Below are positions 54,262 to 63,603 of a DNA stretch of 64,000 nt, piece after piece (the first letter of the stretch is position 1; every line of letters begins with the position of its first letter). The notes beneath the pieces are model-generated. The model worked only from the letters and a program-made list of their open reading frames with translations. It ran no database searches and was not told the origin of the DNA. Source of the stretch: JBMNKL01 sp050952225. GTDB taxonomy: Bacteria > Bacillota > Clostridia > Acetivibrionales > DTU013. The stretch lies in contig JBMNKL010000002.1 of the NCBI GenBank assembly GCA_050952225.1, positions 298,874 through 362,873 of the forward strand, given 5' to 3'. A program made the translations under genes and the position numbers.

Positions 54262-55285
54262 ATCCCTTGCGCAGCCTTTCCCGGATCATATCCTGCGGCA
54301 GCCCGTTTATCCTGCCCGTCATAATGATCCTGACATTTTTGATCTCGGTTTCCTTTGCAAACAGGTAAGCAATAACCGGCTCCACCCCAATCGTAACCAT
54401 CCTGGCTTTCCGGATGTGATCCATGAGCAAATCGTCCATGAGCTTTTCCAGCATCGAACTGCTTTTACTGGTCCTGCAGCTTTCCCAGCCCTTTCCGGAC
54501 AGCTTCGCGTACCTGCTTCCGTTGAAATTTTCCATAAAAGATCATCCACGGAAAGCACCGGCGGATTCCTCGCCGTATTCCAGGTATGCGTCTTCGGGGA
54601 TTGAGCCCCCGGGAAGCAACAGTTTCCGTATAAAAGCCGCCGGTTTGTTCAAAAGCATGGCACGCATATACATCTTTATATTGGTGGAATCGATAATAAT
54701 CTCCGCAATTTCCTGCAGATAAGGACTGTCAATACCCCCGATATCCGACGCCAGCTGGCGGTACGACGCCCTGTCGAGCAGGAGGTCTATTGCCTGCGGG
54801 TCCTGCGTTCTGGAAAAAACGTCCCTGCACCTCTTCGATGGTTTGAACCATCAAATCCGTCAATCCTTCGTAGTCGCGCTCCCTGATCATCCGCGCAAGC
54901 TCCTCACCGCCGACCGTACCCGTATCCGCAAGGATAGGCGGCGGTTCCACGCCGGAAAACTCGGCTTTCAGCAGGACCTTGATATTAAAGTAATCGTACT
55001 TCCTCTGAAAAACCTTTACTATCTCGATCTGCGGGACTATCTCAGCAAGCAGCGCGTACGTTTTCTTCATTTCTTCGGTCAACAGTCTTTCAAAAGCAAA
55101 AACCCGCCGCGCCGCCTCCCCCGTAACCATAACCGGAGTCGGTCAGTATCCTGAAAGCTTCTTCCGCGTCATTAGCTTCAAGCATCCTGTCATAATGGCC
55201 GGGTCCGAACAATTTCGGCTCTATCGCACGTATACGGCCGGAAGCATATGCATAATCTTCTTCCTCTTACTCTTATCATCATCAT
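54254..55285 (-). CDS. ntpC: V-type ATPase subunit C, multiple frameshifts
   Basis: About 344 codons when the pieces are joined: YAYASGRIRAIEPKLFGPGHYDRMLEAND near the start, YALLAEIVPQIEIVKVFQRKYDYFNIKVLLKAEF, then DLLLDRASYRQLASDIGGID, MRAMLLNKPAAFIRKLLLPGG, KLMDDLLMDHIRKARMVTIG and the end MIRERLRKGYV. This is subunit C (archaeal d type), the socket joining rotor and membrane ring. I count at least five shifts, near 55265, 55130, 54815, 54540 and 54470. The ATG is one of three in a row at 55277-55285. Confidence 0.85.
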
Positions 55286-55299
55286 CCCTCAACCATAAT

Positions 55300-55451
55300 A
55301 GCCCTTAAGCCGCCGAACAGGTTTTTTACCGTTAACCGCTTAAAGTTGCCGAACAGACAATTGGCGGTTTCAGCTTATGTCACCAGACAGGCAACTACTG
55401 TTTTCCGCTCAGTCGTCGGACAGGCAATCACCATTTTCCGCTCAGCCGCCG
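55300..55451. repeat. Tandem ~33-bp repeats between ntpE and ntpC
   Basis: Two units of exactly 33 bp, 55386-55418 and 55419-55451, share about 80 % of bases (cores TTTTCCGCTCAGTCGTCG and TTTTCCGCTCAGCCGCCG). Two more degenerate copies with TTCGGC/CTTAA cores lie further left towards 55300. The last unit includes the ntpE stop codon and its final residues, so the array seems to have grown by duplication of the ntpE 3' end. Confidence 0.75.
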
Positions 55452-56044
55452 AACAGTATCTTCACCACTTCCTGTTCAAGCTCCGGACGGATAACGCCGA
55501 ATAATATTTCAAAAGTACCGTTGATTTCCATTTCGCCATATTTCAATATGAACCCGCCGGCAGTCTGGATCGTTTTCTCCGACAACGACAGCCTGCCGCC
55601 TTTACCCGAATTTTCAAGGCGCCGGTTGATATTTTCGATAAACCCGGCATCCATCCGTTTCGCGTCCTTTTCCGACAGGAGAATCTCGCCGTCGCCCGTT
55701 ATAGCCGATTTTACCGCCATATCTTCAATAAGCCGCTGGTATTCGCCGTCAGGAAGAGCACAAAGCTTCTCCATGGCCGTTTTGAAAGCCAGCGAGATCA
55801 TATCCTGCTTTGCCCCGAGGATCTCCTTGCGTCCCTCAAGCTCGGCAACGGCAAGCATGCGCTTATATGCATCCATTCCATCGGATTCGGCCTTTTTCAG
55901 TATTTCAGCCTCTTTCAGCTCCGCTTCACGCAATGCCTGGTTCACGATATCCCCGGCCTCGGCCTTTGCCTGCTCCTCGATCTGCAAAGCCCTGGCATTG
56001 GCATCCTCCATGATTTTCGTTTTTATTCTATCCGTTCCGGTCAT
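55442..56044 (-). CDS. ntpE: V-type ATPase subunit E (peripheral stalk)
   Basis: 200 residues, intact. The N-terminal half is a charged helix (IKTKIMEDANARALQIEEQAKAEAGDIVNQALREAE) and the C-terminal domain has LSEKTIQTAGGFILKYGEMEINGTFEILFG. It pairs with the G/H subunit as the peripheral stalk. AAAAGGAG precedes the ATG. Confidence 0.95.
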   Translation of the reverse strand: MTGTDRIKTKIMEDANARALQIEEQAKAEAGDIVNQALREAELKEAEILKKAESDGMDAYKRMLAVAELEGRKEILGAKQDMISLAFKTAMEKLCALPDGEYQRLIEDMAVKSAITGDGEILLSEKDAKRMDAGFIENINRRLENSGKGGRLSLSEKTIQTAGGFILKYGEMEINGTFEILFGVIRPELEQEVVKILFGG

Positions 56045-56087
56045 TGGAATACTCCTTTTACCCGTAATACCATCATCATACCTGTTT

Positions 56088-56534
56088 TTATCCGATTATT
56101 AAAATGGAAACAACAAGGCTTAGAATTGCGAACATTTCAACCATGATAGCCAGCGTAATGGCTTGTCCGGTAGCTTTCGGCTGCTTTGCTATCATCTGTA
56201 TGCCCGCCGTAGCAACCTTTCCCTGGTATATCCCGGATATTAAGCCGATAATTCCGACAGGAAATCCTGCGACGAGAAGACGAAGCCCTTCCGGTATCGT
56301 CATATCAGGAGTAATCTTGTTTATTATCATAAATGCTATTACGAACCCATAAACTGCCTGTGTAGCGGGAAGCGCTTCCAGCACGACTACCGAACCGAAT
56401 TTTTTCGGATCCTCGGACAAAACACCGGCTCCGGTCTGTCCGGCAGTGCCACAGCCCTTGGAAGATCCTATCCCAGCAACAAAAAAAGCAACTAAAGCGC
56501 CCAAAAGGGCTAAAACCTGTCCGTTAATAATCAT
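56088..56534 (-). CDS. ntpK: V-type ATPase subunit K, membrane ring, sodium-type
   Basis: 148 residues with four transmembrane helices in two similar hairpins. The ion site can be read from comparison with Enterococcus hirae NtpK: the Thr-Gln pair in LPATQAVYGFVIAFM, the Gln in SGIYQGKVATAGIQMIAKQPK and the Glu in IMVEMFAILSL are all kept. These are the Na+ ligands in that protein, so this ring probably carries sodium. Intact. TTGGAGG precedes the ATG. Confidence 0.95.
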   Translation of the reverse strand: MIINGQVLALLGALVAFFVAGIGSSKGCGTAGQTGAGVLSEDPKKFGSVVVLEALPATQAVYGFVIAFMIINKITPDMTIPEGLRLLVAGFPVGIIGLISGIYQGKVATAGIQMIAKQPKATGQAITLAIMVEMFAILSLVVSILIIG

Positions 56535-56574
56535 TGTTTCTCCAAACCTCCAATTAATAAGTTTTCGTTATATT

Positions 56575-58525
56575 TTATAGGGTTGAACCTGGTCTTATCA
56601 ATACATATTCCGTTTCAGCCCTAAAAGGTTCGAAAGCGTCTCCGCCGCCCTCGTAAAATTTACCGAAAAATTCCAGGAATTGCAGCCTGCATGAATGCAC
56701 ATAAGCGCCCAGCGCATTTATCGCAAAATCTATGGCATGGCCGACCAGCAATATAATTACTGCCACTATCGGCTTCACTATTCCGGGCACGATCAAACAT
56801 AAAAGCCATCTGGTTGATTATTGACGCTATAATGGAAGTAGCTACTCCAAGTGCCATAAGCCTTGAATAGGACAATACGTCGCTGAAAAATCCTACAATA
56901 TCATACAGGCTTGCCACTCCTCCGAATAATTTTGCAAATATATTCTTTTTTGCCCTTCCCTGCGTAAGAATTGCAAGAACCGCTCCGGACTGCCAATACA
57001 TATTTACCGGCTTCAGCAATTGGAGCAGCTTTAACCGGATCCACTTCCGGGACATAGGCAACAGAAACATGGCAAACCCCGTGAACACCACGTACCATAC
57101 GCCTACGTCCAGCAAAGCGTCCAGGTACTGCTTCCTGCGGATCATATTCGCCGCTTTCAGGCCCAGTCCCGCATATAAGTGTATAACGCCGAACAACAGC
57201 GACCAGCTCAGCATCAATTCGGGATTCGAGCCCGCGTCAAACCACACCGCGTACTTGACAAAATAGCTTATGCCGAACCATCCGCCGAACATTATGCCCC
57301 AGAAAACAGTTGAAAGGCCGCAGAAGAACAAAAGCTTCACAAATTTGCGCTTTCCGCTGTCAAGCTTAAGCTTCCACAGCGCCAGACCGGTAATCAGTGA
57401 CATTACCAGTCCATAGCCTCCATCCGAAAGCATCATGCCGAAAAATAGTACGAAAAACGGCGCCATAACAGCATTGGGATCAATTTCCCGGCTGTTCGGC
57501 AATCCATACATGGTTGTGACCGGTTCGCCCGCTTCGGCAAAGCCGTTGTTTTCCAGAAGAACGGGAAATTCTTCATCTTCGGCGGGTTCACGAATATCCA
57601 CGTATGCGGTGTATTTCGACTCCAGCCATTCCTTTACGTTTTCCGATAGTTCTTTCAGGAATCCATCCCTTGATCATGAAAACCCTTTCGGTTTTCAGAT
57701 CTTTTGCATGGCAAGGATACGGCCCTGCTCCATGATCAAGAGCGTCATAGAGCACCTCCATGGATTCCCTGGCGCTTTCCTGGCTTTTAATAAGTTCAGC
57801 CGCCTCTTCCCTTTCAGCCGCAAGTTCCTGCAAGCGGGATTCCAGCATTTCAAGGTTTTCGGCAACTGTTCCCGTTACACCCGGAAAAGCGGCTTTATTG
57901 AACCCGCGGGATTTCAGGAATGAAATGCATTCCTGCTCCATATCCCTGTGATATATGACGGTAATATAATGCTGATCCGCATCGCTGTTCACTTTTTCCG
58001 CCGTGGCAAGCGGAACTTTTTCGGACAATTCAAGGCTTGCTGCTTCCCAATCGATTGTGGCGGGAACAGTCCCCATGATAAATGCCGCTTTTTTCGTTCC
58101 TGTGGATTGAAGTGGCACGTTAGCGATTTCCAGGGCAATAGCGACAAATACATGTTGTCCAGCTTGTTTTCCTCGGATTTCAACCGGACAAGGCGCTCCT
58201 CCTGCTCCCTGATTTTCTTGACGGAGTCCCAGATAAGTTCCTTCTTCTCCAGGATTTGATTGAATTCGGACAATGTAATTTCGCGGCGGCTTTGAAGCAG
58301 ACCCCTTTTTACCGGGCAATACTTCTCAAGAACCGCCAGCGCCGCCCGCACATCGGCCAGTTTATTTTCAATATCCGATATCTCTGCCTGGACGGAGGGA
58401 TTACTCGCGATATTCTCATATTCCTCCAGATCGATTTCGCTTATCTCAACGGCGCCGATATCCATAAGGCTGCCAATCAATGCCCTGCGCTGGTCTTCCA
58501 TTCCCAGCACGGTAATCCTGCTCAT
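56575..58525 (-). CDS. ntpI: V-type ATPase subunit I (stator), three frameshifts
   Basis: The joined frame is about 650 codons, normal for subunit I. The N-terminal half is soluble and helical (MSRITVLGMEDQRRALIGSL; DIENKLADVRAALAVLEKYCPV; EMLESRLQELAAEREEAAELIKS). The C-terminal half has the membrane helices with FGMMLSDGGYGLVMSLITGLAL, FGVIHLYAGLGLKAANMI, SDVLSYSRLMALGVATSIIASI and GHAIDFAINALGAYVHSCRLQFLEFFGKFYEGGG. Shifts lie near 58118-58123 (one base lost in GCTAACG), 57652-57656 (in an A-run), and 56798-56803. The subunit forms the half-channel next to the K ring. Confidence 0.9.
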
Positions 58526-58533
58526 TTTTACGA

Positions 58534-58851
58534 TCACTGTTGTTTCACAATCCTCTCAATTATGAAATCTACCGCGTCATTAAGCTTTTCGCCCGAGCAT
58601 TTTCTGATTTCTTCACATTGTGATAAAATACGCGCTTTTATATTATCTATTTCCTTACGGGCTTTTTCCTCATAACCGCGAATAACATCCCTGGCTTTTT
58701 GCTCGGCCTGCTCGGCGGATTTTTCCGCAATCACGGCCGCTTCTTTTTTAGCGGCAGCGACAATATCCCTTGCGTTTTGAATGGCTTGAGCCTCAATCTG
58801 CCCGGCTGTTTCCTCCACCGCGGCAATATCCTTAAGAATATCGACGGACAT
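58534..58851 (-). CDS. ntpF: V-type ATPase subunit G/H (peripheral stalk)
   Basis: 105 residues, one long charged helix (DILKDIAAVEETAGQIEAQAIQNARDIVAAAKKEAA, then AEQKARDVIRGYEEKARKEIDN) that pairs with subunit E. First gene of the operon. ATG 58851 has GAGGTGG eight bases upstream; an in-frame GTG four codons earlier is part of that site. Its stop overlaps the region before ntpI. Confidence 0.9.
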   Translation of the reverse strand: MSVDILKDIAAVEETAGQIEAQAIQNARDIVAAAKKEAAVIAEKSAEQAEQKARDVIRGYEEKARKEIDNIKARILSQCEEIRKCSGEKLNDAVDFIIERIVKQQ

Positions 58852-58932
58852 CTTCAGTACCACCTCTGCAACATATTATCAAATCATTATTCGATACATT
58901 CAATTGTATCTGGATACATCATAGGTGGGCAA

Positions 58933-58959
58933 GGGACAGGTGCGCTCTGCCACTGTCCC
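58933..58959. repeat. GGGACAG inverted repeat upstream of the V-ATPase operon
   Basis: GGGACAG (58933-58939) and CTGTCCC (58953-58959) flank a 13-base loop, followed by a GTACCTTTG run. A related palindrome, AGGACA/TGTCCT around GGTACC, lies at 11434-11452. It may be the terminator of nfnB on the minus strand or a dispersed repeat. Confidence 0.5.
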
Positions 58960-59000
58960 ATGTACCTTTGATCCAACCGCGACCGCTACCTCTGACTTGC

Positions 59001-60393
59001 CTATTTGCCGCCAAGGTACTCGTCAATAGCCTTTGCGGCCTTTTTGCCGGCACCCATGGCCAGTATTACGGTCGCAGCGCCCGTAACGGCGTCGCCGCCC
59101 GCATACACTCCTTCCTGCTTGTAGCGCAAGTTTCTTCGTCTACGATTATGCCTCCCCATTCATGAGTCTCAAGCCCCGGAGTCGTTTGACTTGATAAGGG
59201 GATTCGGCGATTGCCCGATAGCAACAACAACTGTTCCTACGTCCAGTACATGCTCGGAGCCCTTCCTGGGAACAGGCCTTCTCCTTCCGGACGCATCAGG
59301 CTCGCCCAGATCCATTTCTATGCATTCCATGCCCTTAACCCATCCGTCCTCGGTGCCAATAATCCTGACCGGGTTTGTGAGCAGCTTGAAAATAATGCCT
59401 TCTTCTTCCGCGTGATGCACTTCTTCTACTCTGGCAGGCATCTCCGCCCTGGAACGCCTGTAAACTATATATACCGTTTCGGCTCCCATTCTTTTGGCGC
59501 ATCTTGCGGCGTCCATCGCGACATTTCCGCCTCCTATGACCGCCACCTTGTCCGTTACCCTGACCGGCGTATCATATTCAGGGAACTTGTATGCTTTCAT
59601 CAGGTTTATCCTGGTTAAGAATTCATTGGCGGAATATACGCCGTTAAGGTTCTCGCCGGGTATTCCCATAAAGCTCGGAAGTCCTGCGCCGCTCCCGATA
59701 AAGATCGCCTCAAAGCCTTCTTCGGCAAGTTCGTCAAGCGACAATACCTTCCCGATAACCATGTTGGTCATAATTTTGACCCCAAGCCGGCGCAAGGAAT
59801 CTATCTCCTTCTGGACAAGGGCTTTCGGCAGCCTGAATTCCGGTATGCCGTACATAAGAACGCCACCCGGCACATGAAAAGCCTCAAATATTGTTACATC
59901 GTAACCCTTCTTCGCCAAATCACCCGCACAGGTGAGCCCTGCGGGGCCGGAACCGATAATGGCGACTTTCTTTCCGTTTTGCGCCGGGCGTTCACATGTT
60001 CTCTTCCCTGTTTGCCATGTACCAGTCGGCCGCAAACCTTTCCAGCCTTCCTATGGCGACAGGCTCGCCCTTTTTACCCCTTACGCACAATTGCTCACAC
60101 TGCGTTTCCTGCGGGCATACCCTTCCGCAAATTGCCGGAAGGCTGTTGGTTTCCTTTATCTTTTTATAAGCTTCCTCAAAATTGCCCTCGCCTATCAGTT
60201 TTATAAAATCCGGAATCTGCACATTAACAGGGCAGCCCGCGACACAAGGCTTGTTCTTGCACTTGAGGCACCTCTCGGATTCTTCCATTGCCATTTCTTC
60301 CGTATATCCAAGGGCTACTTCGTCGAAATTGCCGCTTCTTACTTTTGGATCCTGTTCCGGCATTTTTACTTTTTCCAATGACATATTAGGCAT
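59001..60393 (-). CDS. nfnB: NfnB / glutamate synthase small-subunit-like oxidoreductase, several frameshifts
   Basis: About 464 codons in full. The N-terminal iron-sulfur part has ESERCLKCKNKPCVAGCPVNVQIPDFI and CGRVCPQETQCEQLCVRGKK; then FAD motif VAIIGSGPAGLTCAGDLAKKGYDVTIFEA, PGGVLMYGIPEFRLPK, NADPH motif VAVIGGGNVAMDAARCAKRMGA, and the end GGDAVTGAATVILAMGAGKKAAKAIDEYL. Shifts lie near 60000-60010, 59175-59185 and 59112-59118. With the neighbouring NfnA it forms an NADH-dependent ferredoxin:NADP+ oxidoreductase (electron bifurcation) in anaerobes, although it can also be annotated as GltA. The ATG 60393 follows the nfnA stop by 2 bp. Confidence 0.88.
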
Positions 60394-60395
60394 TA

Positions 60396-61245
60396 TCAGA
60401 TACCCCCCAGTTTGCAGATGTGTTCTTCCATGGACAGCTTCTCCTGGCTCCTTGTACATGGCCTGCCTCCGCATGGCCTCGTCGAAATCGACCTCATGCC
60501 CGTCAAAGTCGGGTCCGTCCACGCAGGCAAATTTTGTTTTGCCGCCCACCGTTACACGGCAGCCGCCGCACATGCCCGTGCCGTCGATCATGACCGGGTT
60601 CATGCTTACGATAGTTTTTATACCGTATTGTTTTGTAAGCAGCGAAACCATTTTCATCATGATCAGGGGGCCTATCGCTATTACAAGGTCATATCGGTTG
60701 CCCTCTTCGAGCAGCTTTTTAAGGACATCCGTAACAAAGCCCTTATTACCGTTCGATCCGTCGTCCGTTGTGACAAACAGGCGAGTACTTACCGCTTTCA
60801 GCTCATTTTCAAGAATTATCAGCTCGCTGTTCCTGAAGCCTATGATGGCATCCACTTCCGCGCCGAGACTGTAAAGCTTTTTAGCCTGCGGATACGCAAT
60901 GGCCGTACCCAGACCGCCCCCGATAACAGCCGCTTTCCTGTAACCTTCCAGGTGGCTCGCCACTCCCAGCGGACCGACGAAATCCAGCAAAGAATCGCCC
61001 TGTTCAAGCGTCCCAAGTAGTTTAGTCGTCTTGCCGACTTCCTGGAATATGACGGTAACAGTTCCTCTTTGTCTGTCATAATCTGCAATAGTCAGGGGAA
61101 TCCTCTCTCCCTCCTCGCTGACCCTGAGAATGACAAACTGGCCGGGCTCGGCTTTCCTGGCAATATACGGCGCCTCTACCTCGATCAGCTTGACGGAAGG
61201 ATTCAGCACTTCTTTCCTTACTATCCTGAACATAAAAACCCCCAT
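60396..61245 (-). CDS. nfnA: NfnA / ferredoxin-NADP+ reductase alpha-like subunit, one frameshift
   Basis: About 283 codons. It has the FAD- and NAD-binding ferredoxin reductase fold: IEVEAPYIARKAEPGQFVIL, PLTIADYDRQRGTVTVIFQEVG, IGGGLGTAIAYPQAKKLYSL and the [2Fe-2S] cysteines in MIDGTGMCGGCRVTVGGKTKFACVDGPDFDGHEVDF. One indel near 60440-60447 (after MRRQAMYKE) hides the real end EKLSMEEHICKLGG and the TGA stop at 60396-60398. Read without correction it appears fused to nfnB. ATG 61245 has AAGGAG six bases upstream. Confidence 0.88.
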
Positions 61246-61428
61246 TCGTTACTCCTTAACTGCAAAGACCGCAGGACACGCTGCAGGAAATGCTTTGCAA
61301 GGCATGTTAAATTTCTACCATACAGACATCACTTATTTATTTTAAACTACTATAGGACAAACTGCAATAAATATTCAACCCAACTGGGAATAGTTCGCTA
61401 TAATGACGAGTGGGCATAGCACAGATTC

Positions 61429-61556
61429 GACATTAGGTTCCACCCATACAGGGGTCAGGGGCGGAGTCCGGAAGTCGGTAGGGTGTAGGATACTTCTTAC
61501 ATGGGCACAAAATGAATAGGCATCATTACAGCCTGCCCATGATGGAACCTAATGTC
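61429..61556. repeat. MITE-like element with 14-bp inverted ends
   Basis: GACATTAGGTTCCA (61429-61442) and TGGAACCTAATGTC (61543-61556) are perfect inverted copies enclosing 100 bp without a gene. It lies between the symporter and nfnA genes. The ends and size resemble a miniature inverted-repeat element; no target duplication is visible. The rest of 61246-61684 shows no gene. Confidence 0.55.
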
Positions 61557-61684
61557 AGATTACAAGCCGCCCTATCTGCCTATTCATTCATGCCTGAATC
61601 GCCGCGCTTCATGCACCATCCATGGCGCAGGCAATGGTTCGTTTGGCTTCATAATGCATCCATGGCTAATGACCGGAGCAGATA

Positions 61685-63343
61685 TCATTTCACAAAACGG
61701 CAGTGCCTTCTACCGGCTGCGGTTTTACCGGTACCAACGCCGTCAAAGCATTTTTCCAGGTGTTTTTCATCAATATCCTGTTTCAATACCAGGGTTAAAA
61801 TGAACGTGACTATTATTGATACCGGCAACGCTACAATAATGGGATCCACCATGGACAGCGGCGCCAGCAGCGTATCTTTCACAAGCGACGTCTTGCCTGT
61901 CAAAAGGGCGCACAACTGCAGGCTTGAGGATTCTTTTTCATGTATGAAAAATATCCAGAAGAAGCTGGTGGCAAAACCCGATATCATGCCCCATTTAGCA
62001 GCCGCCCTCGGCATTCTTTTAACATACAGCGCTCCCAAGTATGCCGGAAGGAACGATGCGGCGCACAACCCGAAGAACAGCGAAGTACCCGTGGCAATAA
62101 TCGCCATGCTGACATCCAGGTAACTCGTCAGCCATGCAATACCCGTGCTTATAATCACGCCGAAAAGAATGCCCGTCCTGGAAATCATCAAGCTTCCGCC
62201 TTTGCCGCCGGCGCTTTTTTCATAGATATCCCTCCCGAGAGCCGTACCCATGGTATGGAACTGCGAGCTTAACGTAGACATGGCGGCAGCCAGCAGCGTA
62301 ACCAGGAAAACAGGCCCGAACCAACCCGGTATGAACATCTTTATAAATTCAGGGATTATTTTATCATTGGCGCCTGCCACCGCAATAGCTATTTTCCCGC
62401 TTTCCGATAAAAATAGACATTTGACAGGGCTCCCACCGTAAAAGCCACGCCGGTCATCATCAGGATGAAAACGCCGCCGGATACAACCGCCCTGTTCAAT
62501 TCCCTGCCGCTTTTAACCGTCATGAACCTGACCGCGAGCTGCGGCTGCGCAAGCACGCCAATCCCGACCCCCATCACTATGGTAGTCACAAGATTCCACC
62601 ATATCGGGCTTCCAAAGCGAGGCATGGAAGTCCAGCCGGACGAAACCGTCTTTTCATAAGCGCGGCTGTTTGTTCTTTTACCGCCGGATCATTGAACATT
62701 TCCGTAAGCTGTCGATGGGCCGCGCTTATACCGCCAAGCTTGCTGTAAGTGAATACTATAAGAAAAGTCATGCCCACAAACATCACAAATCCCTGGAAAG
62801 CATCGGTATACATGACGCCCTTGATACCGCCCATAAAGACATAGACGGCCACCACCACCACAAACAGCAGCAGTGATACCTGGTACGAGATGCCAAAAAA
62901 TGACTGGATGAAATCCGCTCCTCCTTTTATTACCGATGCCGCATAAATAGGCATAAAAACCAGGATAACAGCAGCTGAGAAGACCTGTATGAACCTGGAT
63001 CGGAACCTTAAGCCCAACAGTTCCGGAAATGTATGCGCATCAAGATTGAGCCCTATTTTCCTGGTCCTCTTTCCGAACGCTACAAATGCCACGAATATGC
63101 CAGCGAAGATATTCAGAACCGTCAGCCATAAAACCCCCATGCCAAATTGCCCGGCCGCTCCGCCAAAACCAACAATGGCCGAGGTGCTGATAAAAGTAGC
63201 CCCGTATGATAAAGCCATAATAACGGGATTCGCGTTTCTTCCCGCTACGTGGTAATCAGCCGCTGTTTTTGTTCTTTTGTATCCCAGATAACCTAAAAAA
63301 GCTGTTAAGAGAAGATAGATGAGAATATGATTGGAATATACAT
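61685..63343 (-). CDS. Sodium:solute symporter (SSS family), frameshifted
   Basis: About 550 codons in three to four frames, with some 12-13 hydrophobic helices. Family text: DYHVAGRNANPVIMALSYGATFISTSAIVGFGGAAG at the front, FMGGIKGVMYTDAFQGFVMFVG, then PQLAVRFMTVKSGRELNRAVVSGG and PVFLVTLLAAAMSTLSSQFHTMGTALGRDIYEK with the Na2-site serines. Indels lie near 62628-62640 (A-run), 62385-62390 (A-run, GGGAAAATAG) and near the start. The ribosome site AAGGAGG (63349-63356) points to ATG 63343, which is one frame off the main body. It resembles pantothenate/monocarboxylate-type carriers; the substrate is unknown. Confidence 0.85.
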
Positions 63344-63483
63344 AATTAGCCTCCTTAAAAAATAAAGTGATTGGAACTTCTACTTTCACTTTTATTTAAG
63401 GAGCATGCTATTTCCAAGATATTTGACCTATTTCGCCTATCTCAAACCGCAAGATCCTTGAAATGCTTTTTGAAATGCTCATT

Positions 63484-63603
63484 TCAGAAGCTTTCGTCGT
63501 TTCCTCTGTTCCAGTTTGCAAGTCCGTATGCCACGCATATCGCCGCGCTGATGATAGATAACAGGTAAGCGGCGATTATCCACGGGTCAGGCAACCCCAG
63601 CAT
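63484..63603 (-). CDS. Symporter small accessory peptide
   Basis: 39 residues from ATG 63603 with GGGGGTG five bases upstream. One transmembrane helix (WIIAAYLLSIISAAICVAYG) starts after MLGLPDP and ends in LANWNRGNDESF. Short proteins of this pattern are encoded just before SSS-family symporters and are annotated as symporter small accessory proteins. The gene is intact and leads the operon with the carrier 140 bp downstream. Confidence 0.75.
   Translation of the reverse strand: MLGLPDPWIIAAYLLSIISAAICVAYGLANWNRGNDESF

Noticed and set aside
57989..58537. Separate small V-ATPase protein of 182 residues
   Set aside because: It is the N-terminal part of subunit I up to the first frameshift; the last ~35 residues are out of frame.
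59992..61245. Apparent 417-residue fusion of NfnA and the N-terminal part of NfnB
   Set aside because: The real nfnA end (EKLSMEEHICKLGG, stop) is present one frame away, and nfnB has its own ATG 2 bp later. The fusion arises from an indel near 60440.
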